From Amoebophrya sp. A120 (lineage: Eukaryota > Sar > Dinophyceae > Syndiniales > Amoebophryaceae), in contig CAJINV010000019.1 of assembly GCA_905178155.1 (NCBI GenBank), forward strand, positions 378,475 to 442,474: a stretch of 64,000 nt of DNA, read 5' to 3'. Shown piece by piece: positions 57,844 to 64,000 of the stretch. How positions within the stretch are numbered: position 1 is the stretch's first letter; every line of letters starts with the position of its first letter. The notes beneath the pieces were generated by a model. That model saw only the letters and a list, made by a program, of their open reading frames with translations, was not told the origin of the DNA and did no database searches. The translations under genes were made by a program, and so were the position numbers.

Positions 57844-59086
57844 CTTCTTCGCAATGATGTTACAGTAAAATGAAGACTTAGACGGATTTCTTCAACAAGA
57901 AGAGATGAATTTCTACTGTAGTGCTCCTGCGGTGCTGTTCTTCACTTCTTGTTCTTACAGCCCAACATACTTAGAAGACCTCCCCATAGTACGCCCACCA
58001 CAGTTGCCAGCATTAGGAACCCGTGACCGCGAGCGCCTGTAGTAGTGCCAGGAAATAAAAAGCCGCAACCCATTGCGCGAACTTGCGTGATCTGGAGGGT
58101 GCCATCTTGGTCAAAGAGAAGACACTAAAGCTACATTTTTCCTTCTTTCTTTCTTTCCTTCTTCAGCCGCGTCGCGTCACCGTAAGCGAAAAATGAATAA
58201 ATTGAAATCGGAGTCACACTTACAGTAGGGCCTTCGTTCACGAAGCTTGCACCGAATCAAGAAAAATGCCATCCCTCGAGCCGCTGATGGCCGTGGTTAT
58301 GCTTGATACGGGAAATAGCAACAACAGATCCACGCGCGGAACGCGCATGAAGCCAAATAGCTCAACATCACAATCACGACGATCAACCACTGAAATAATT
58401 GATCTTTTGCTTACTACCTTCACAAAAAGAAGCAGACGCAGAGCCAGAGGGGATCGTTTTTCACTCATAAAATAGATCCTCAGCCGCGCCAGCGCAATGC
58501 ATAAACGACATAATCCTTCAGAAGAAAACCATCGATCCCAGCCGCACTGCATGCACAAACAGAAATTGGCAATCAACACGAAGAAGGCATAGCCGACCAT
58601 CTCCAAGAGTCACACGGACATAAACGGCCCGCGTCCTTGTTTTTTCTGTGATGGATTACATCAAAAGCAAGGTGGATACAATTGAATTTGACAGCGACCT
58701 TGAATCAAATTTGTCATATGATATGCCAAAAATCCAAGAGAGATACAGATGACTGCGTGGTGACTTCCTCGGTACAAAAATTCTACAGGGTAAGTTGTAA
58801 AACTTTTCAAGCTTGCAGAATTTGAGTCCTCAAACTCAAACCCGAATAACGTCAAGGAACAAGTCCTCGTACACAAAAGTGCAAGTGTCACAATATGAGA
58901 ATGATCGTCAAATCGGTTGAATGAAAAAGAAAATTATGAAAGAGGAGCAAGGACACAAAAAAAAAACCGCCAAGTGCGATCTTAACACAACACGTAGGTC
59001 TTTAATTTACTACAAAAAAGGATCTTCGATCTTGAGACAGCTGCGTCGAAAAAAACCTGCCATGTGCGCCCCCCTGTCGCGGGACC
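57844..59086. other. Spacer, no supported gene
   Basis: Short frames on both strands show no family features. The promoter of the glycosyltransferase gene should lie near 57.85-58.2 kb. Confidence 0.5.
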
Positions 59087-60057
59087 CTACGAAGAGAAGC
59101 AGTAGGGATGAAACTGGCAAAGTCCGTTGTAGGCGATGCCCCCGTGTCCGGCGGACAGAATGTCGTCGTGCCACTGGATGCGCTGATTTGGTATTTATGG
59201 GCGAGAGTGGAGTTTTTCGATTTGACAACTTTTCATTTCAACTTCAGGAGCGAGGAAATAAATCTGCATGAGAAATGAAACTTTAACTTCCGGCTTCGTC
59301 GAATCCCGTCCCGCGACAATTACAGAACAGAACTGACCCTGAAAACTAGAGCAAAAACACATCTACTACGAACGTTTTACCTTTCCCCGCTTCGGTTCTA
59401 GGATCACTTCGTCCAGAATATTCTTGAAGTCGAACTGGACCTTCGGTCGGCCCGTAAATTTCAGTCCTGTCACCGTGGACGCCGGGTCCGGTGGGACTCG
59501 CAAATTCTGGAATTTTGGCCCTTTTCTCGTGCTGGAAACGGGTGTCAATTCGGGGCTTAAAAATTGCACCAGCAGTGGCTCCTTTTTCCGTGGCGACCAC
59601 AGCTCGCGGGGCTTCGTTTGCTGGTTCACTCGGGCGGAAAGCTGTTTTTTTTCCAGTACAAACTTATTTCGATCGCAGATTCTGATTCTGGACTCCTCGG
59701 GTGCATGACAAACTCATTCAGAAAAATTTTCTAGAGCCGTTTTCTACTGCTCTCACCTAGCACCGCCCCCGCGTGAAGACAATATCGAAAAAAAAATGCA
59801 AATGCCTTCATTTCTACCTGACTCTCCCCTGCCTTCGCGATGATTCCTCTGCTGCTAGGTGTACTCCGCACATAATCGACATCATTCGCTGCCTTTGGCA
59901 AGTGTACCCTGCCGGTGTACCGCGCCCCCCGAGTTTGTATGTCGTCGAGATTTCTCAGTTGTAAGGATTGAATCAGCTGCAGCCTTGGTTCCGATGTCAT
60001 GCCGTTGTGCCGCATCTGCTTCGGCCGGTCGCAAATGATTCGAGCCTCGGCGGCCAT
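59087..60057 (-). CDS. Unknown conserved-looking 216-residue protein
   Basis: ATG 60057 starts MAAEARIICDRPKQ. Exons 59818-60057 (240 nt), 59381-59695 (315 nt) and 59087-59182 (96 nt including TAG) are each a multiple of three, with good GT-AG borders. Features include QLIQSLQLRNLDDIQTRG, VRSTPSSRGIIAKAG, the basic-proline stretch KPRELWSPRKKEPLLVQFL, FQNLRVPPDPASTV and the Trp/His/Cys-containing tail RIQWHDDILSAGHGGIAYNG and FHPYCFSS. No signal peptide, membrane helix or coiled coil is evident. It has no introner. The family is not recognised. Confidence 0.65.
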
Positions 60058-60833
60058 GTTGAAGAAAGTAAGGAGGACGTAATGTAGTTGATGAATACCC
60101 GGTGCTGGTACCTTTTCTTGTTTGCTCGTTCTTCAAAAAAAAACCGAAACTTTAGTGAACCCGTGTAGAAGAGCAGCTGCTAGAGTCAAAAACTAAGCTT
60201 AAAAAGCCCATCGTTGTAGCCAACCTAGTTGACGAGGTCCACCGGACTTCTTTTCCTTTTCGCAAAGTCGATTCGGATTACCATCAGTTCCAGGCCGCTT
60301 TAGCGTGATGATCGATTATTTCAAGCCGAGTAACTAACAGCAGCAGTAGAAGCGTACACAATGGATCTCCCGCATACGACAGCAAAACGATCGTGGAAGA
60401 CGACAGAACTTATTGCTTCAGCAAAATTTCCTTCGTGCAAACTTGCTGCCGAAGCGAAAGATCACAAATACGACCCTGCAACGATGAACGGCGACAAAAC
60501 GAAAAGCACAGTGCAGCGCCGCAACCATACGACTTAGCATCTAGAATTACGGAAGAAGAGAATGTAGCCTTGTCGATATGTAGCGTCGTGGAGGTTACGA
60601 ATTAATACCAGTACCAAGCGCGTCGCAACGGCCCGCTGACGTAATGAAAAAGTTTTGAACCTTTCCCCGCACGACGAAATGATTGCTGCACAGAACACAG
60701 CACGACGATACATACAGATACAAATAGACGGTGGCACAAGGAAGGGACGTCGCACCCTGTTCTCCTCGCATTTCAATGACATCGATATGTTGTTGCTAAA
60801 AACTATCACCCAGCGTAAAAATTCAGTAAAAAC
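60058..60833. other. Spacer downstream of the TBCC-domain gene
   Basis: No gene was recognised; a plus-strand frame of 70 codons near 60.4 kb has no supporting features. Confidence 0.5.
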
Positions 60834-63509
60834 TCAGCTCCCCTTCATCGCTTGTTTCTGCGCGAAAGACTGCAGCTTCGCGAGGTCTTGCAGCTGCTTC
60901 TTTCGATTTTTGTCGTTCAGGAATTGCTGAAAATTCTCACTTAGTTTCTCAATCTTGAACTTATCAAAGCCCTGCTTCGCTTGGCTCACATCCTGGAGCT
61001 TCGCCTGCAGCTGGCGGCTGTAGGTTTCGGGCAGGTGCAGCTGCTTCACCCAGCGGACAGGGTCTGTTTTTGAAAGAATTATGTAGATGAATTGCAAAAA
61101 AAGCATGGAAGAGAAAAGTAAATTTCTATTTCACGAGTTGAAGGAAGAGCAAATTGACAGGACAACGAAACAAAGCGTGCGAGCACAATTTCATCTGCTG
61201 GTCGTCTTCAAGTGATTTTACTATACCTTCCCCGCCTCCGCCCCCACTAGCCTGTGCAGCAAAGCACTTCATCTGCGTCGCGAGGTCCTGCGTCGGACTG
61301 ATTCCGGGAATTACCACCGGCGTGAAGTCCTTGGGATGGACGTAGCTAAAAACCTCCTCCGGCGAGCTGGTCCCCGAAACCAAGGGGTTGCTCCAGCTAG
61401 TGGCAGCCCGGAAGCTCTGGTCCGGGTCACTGCCGTTAATATTCCTGCTGTGCTGGTGCACGGCCGGATCTAGTGCAGTCGCTACATTGTCGTGCGACAG
61501 CACGTTGTAGGGCCCGAGCTTAATCCCTCTCGTGTCGCCGCACATAATAGCTGGGTGCGTCGTTGCGAGGTAGCAGGTGCAGGAAATGCAGTTGTCGAGT
61601 TTCAGCAAATCTGCGCTCACGTGCAGGGACAGCTTTTCGCCGTCGCAAGCGGTGACCAAATCTGCACTGGACACGACAATTTGACAGTCCTGGCAGCCGG
61701 CGATGTAAACGGATCCGATAACGCCGCCGGAAAGATACACGTGGCAATTCCTACAGTTTACCTGTGTTGGGAAATCATTTTCAAAACTCATCCTACGAAC
61801 GACCTCCATCCTCTTTTACGCAAATAGGCACGAGTCTCGATATTTTTCGGATTTATTTTCTCGCAGGGTAACATCATAAATTTCATGCATCGCTGCAAGA
61901 ACAGACATTTATTCCTTCTTAAGAAAATCGTACCACATACACCCTCTCGTAGCATTTGGTTTCGATCACCGTTGACCGGGTTTGATTGGCCACCACCGCG
62001 GTCTCCCGCGTGATTACCGGCGTCCCTGAGTCCGCCCCACCCGCGGTTCGGTCTCGTTCATTGCGGAATTGCAACTGGCCCATCGACTGGTGTAAACTGG
62101 CGCTCGAGGACGTTAGCTGACTGTAGATGCTGTGCATCAACGGGTCGCTCGTCAGCGACTTACCGAGGTGACTCGGGTACGATTTTTCGCACGTCTGCAC
62201 CTGTTTCTTCAATTCGTCCGTGAATTGCCGGTAGTTCTGCTTCTGGCACTTTCGGGCGATATCGTTTTGCAGCTTGTCGAAAAATAAATGAAGCGGTGGG
62301 GCGTTGAGCTTGTTTGCAGCCACTTGGTGCTGTTCCGATAGTGCCAGCTGTTCACCGTCCAGCCTCCTGAAATCCAGAATTATCGCGAGCACCTGCGTCT
62401 GCATGGAGGTCAACGTGAAGAAATTCGCGTCGCGGTGTCTCGGACTGTTTCCGATGTCCGGGTGCAACGGGAAGATTTCGCAAATGAGTTTCGGTAGAAT
62501 CTCGTGCTGGATGAACGCGAGCACGGCCTTCGGCGGTGCGTGATTATTCTGCATGTTGTTCCCGAACCCGGAGAGGCTCTGCCCAAATAATTGGTCCGCA
62601 CCCCGTGCGGACCGGGGGGACGCTTGCTGGTAGCGCGGCGACTATCCTGATTAAAAACGTCGCCACACCAGAGTCCAGATGGGAAATCTGCTAGACAAAT
62701 CAGCCAGCTTTGGTTGTTTGGCATGACAAGTCTGCCCTCGTGGTGTAATCCTGTTATGTTTAGCTAGTTCAGAAGCATCACAGATCTAGCACATCGTGCT
62801 GATAGGAGCATGACAAATTCCAAAACACGAATAGAGCATGCTTCTCAGAGGGCTCCGCGTGAGAAACTTTTTTGGCATGCAGAATTGCATGACAACTATG
62901 GGGTGGGGACGTCTTTACACGGGATAGCGATTGCGAGGGGTTCATCGACCCCCGTGGGGATTTGGTGCCCTCATTGTACAGGTTGTTCAACCCGTTGTTT
63001 TCCTTGCCCATTTGTTTGTTGAAATCGTGCTTGTACTTGGGGAACACCTGCACCATGAGAAACAGCGCAATCACGCGGATGTCAATGTGGTGCTGCGACT
63101 CCGGAATCAAATCGCTACTGCCGAAGTTGATGCTCTGTTGTTGCTCTTGCGTAGGAGAAGAGCAGGAGCTTGAACTGCCACCAGAACCAGAACCCAAAAG
63201 TCCCGCCTGTCCCGCAGCTCCGGAATTCTTGAAGCAGTTCAACGTCCCCAGGGTGGAAAACAGCACCCAGTAGCTCATGGCCACGTTCTGGGGGAATTTT
63301 TGGACCAGCTGCGCTACCTTCGGGGACTGGCAATACTCGTACCACTTTTCCTTGGAAATCCGGCCGGTTTTTTTCACGTCGGGGACGGAATTCACCATGT
63401 GCTCGACAAACGCAATCACTTTCTCCATATACTTGCTCGTGCCCCGCCACGACGGCTCACTGAAGTTGCACACGCCGTGCTCGATTATCTCCTGCCGCAC
63501 GTACAACAT
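60834..63509 (-). CDS. TBCCD1: TBCC domain-containing protein, TBCCD1-like
   Basis: TBCCD1 proteins act at centrosomes or basal bodies and help position the nucleus and flagella. ATG 63509 opens MLYVRQEIIEHGV. The coding length is 2043 nt (680 residues) after removing one introner and GT-AG introns 61762-61942 and 61064-61226. The N-terminal helical part (EKWYEYCQSPKVAQLV, IDIRVIALFLMVQVF) precedes a Gln/Ser-rich linker. The C-terminal half has the TBCC/CAP beta-helix: TKCYERVNCRNCHVYLSGGV, GSVYIAGCQDCQIVV, ACDGEKLSLH, CISCTCYLATTHPAI, and the tell-tale GDTRGIKLGPYN where TBCCD1 has 'l.lGPyN'. A helical tail (PVRWVKQLHLPETYSRQ to SFAQKQAMKGS) also fits that subfamily. Tubulin cofactor C and RP2 are the alternatives; the long N-terminus and tail favour TBCCD1. 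Confidence 0.82.
62643..62926. mobile_element. Introner, family D, in TBCCD1-like gene
   Basis: Ends TATCCTGATTAAAAACGTCG and GGACGTCTTTACACGGGATA. Flanks GCGAC/GCGAT. Removal joins MNPSQSP to RYQQASPRS. Confidence 0.93.
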
Positions 63510-64000
63510 TTTGAAGTCCAGGACTTGAAAACTTGTTGAGATAAGTACACCAGCACTTCCGCGGTTTATTTCTATCTAACAATACTCTGGAGCGAAGGAC
63601 GAAACCCTGTATCAGGGGCGCAAGCAAAGCGAAATCCAAAGCAGAGTACCTCTTGCAACTGACGCTAGGACGACAAGTACGACTTCCAAGTAACTACATA
63701 TCCACAACGATGGGATGAAAGAACGATCATTTTTGACTTTTGAAAGCGTGCTAAACTTTATTGACGCATTTTTTCACTACCACGCGCTACTCTCTTGGAA
63801 ATAAGACGTGCGTGATATTGACAAAGTCGAACAGACACAGACCACCGCTGATTGGAAACGGTTAGACCCCCTTTTGTGGCCCCGGGCGGTGCGGCAAAGA
63901 CCCCGCTCGCTTTGTTCCTTTTTCGAGTGATAATTCTTTAGAGAGAGAGAGAGATAACCTACATAGTTGAACTAGGCAGGACAGTATACGACGAACATCA
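63510..64000. other. 5' flank of the TBCCD1-like gene
   Basis: No gene was recognised to the right edge. A short GA tract lies at 63941-63954. Confidence 0.5.

Overview
The window looks like nuclear DNA of a eukaryote, most likely a dinoflagellate-lineage alveolate of the Syndiniales/Amoebophrya type. That identification is inference. It rests on three things seen here. All recognisable genes lie on the minus strand across 64 kb. The genes are dense, with short conventional GT-AG introns. Their exons are interrupted by 51 short inverted-repeat elements that behave as introns (introners). Invasive introners with non-canonical splice sites have been reported, as far as I recall, from Amoebophrya parasites.

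Layout, read 5'->3' on the minus strand from right to left: a TBCC-domain protein like TBCCD1 (60834-63509); a small unknown protein (59087-60057); a large O-fucosyltransferase-like glycosyltransferase (51207-57843) and a probable continuation or separate gene (47986-51029); a signal-peptide protein with an RS-rich segment (44821-46540); a PAF-acetylhydrolase-like lipase (39095-43317); a BAHD-type acyltransferase (32871-38560); a 1538-residue low-complexity protein with a LOTUS-like segment (26843-32175); the cohesin subunit SMC3 (13635-25227); one or two small poorly resolved genes (about 11.1-12.2 kb); a coiled-coil protein with a PAM2 motif (4180 to about 8868, perhaps further upstream); an unknown protein with one membrane segment (2667-3364); and the 5' part of AP-4 epsilon adaptin, running off the left edge (1-1389). 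The set is cellular housekeeping plus lipid and sugar enzymes. It is not an operon.

The main discovery is the introner set. Each element is mostly 150-340 bp, starts and ends with TA (usually TATC...GATA), has terminal inverted repeats, and is flanked by a 5-bp direct repeat. Nearly all interrupt an open reading frame. Removing the element plus one repeat copy restores the frame. Six genes were totalled this way together with their GT-AG introns, and each gives a coding length divisible by three: 4617, 2067, 3303, 4329, 2043 and 2007 nt. The junctions are set by the target duplication and mostly lack GT-AG. At least nine terminal-repeat families occur, they share internal GTCATGC/GCATGACA words, and together they cover about 16 kb, a quarter of the window. 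SMC3 alone carries 20. Three introners have themselves been enlarged by insertions; one insert has the poly(A) tail and 19-bp target duplication of a retroposon. Two conventional introns of only 20 and 27 nt are also predicted.

No rRNA, tRNA or CRISPR array was recognised. Exon borders away from the introners were placed by eye, and the SMC3 hinge region and several 5' ends remain unresolved.
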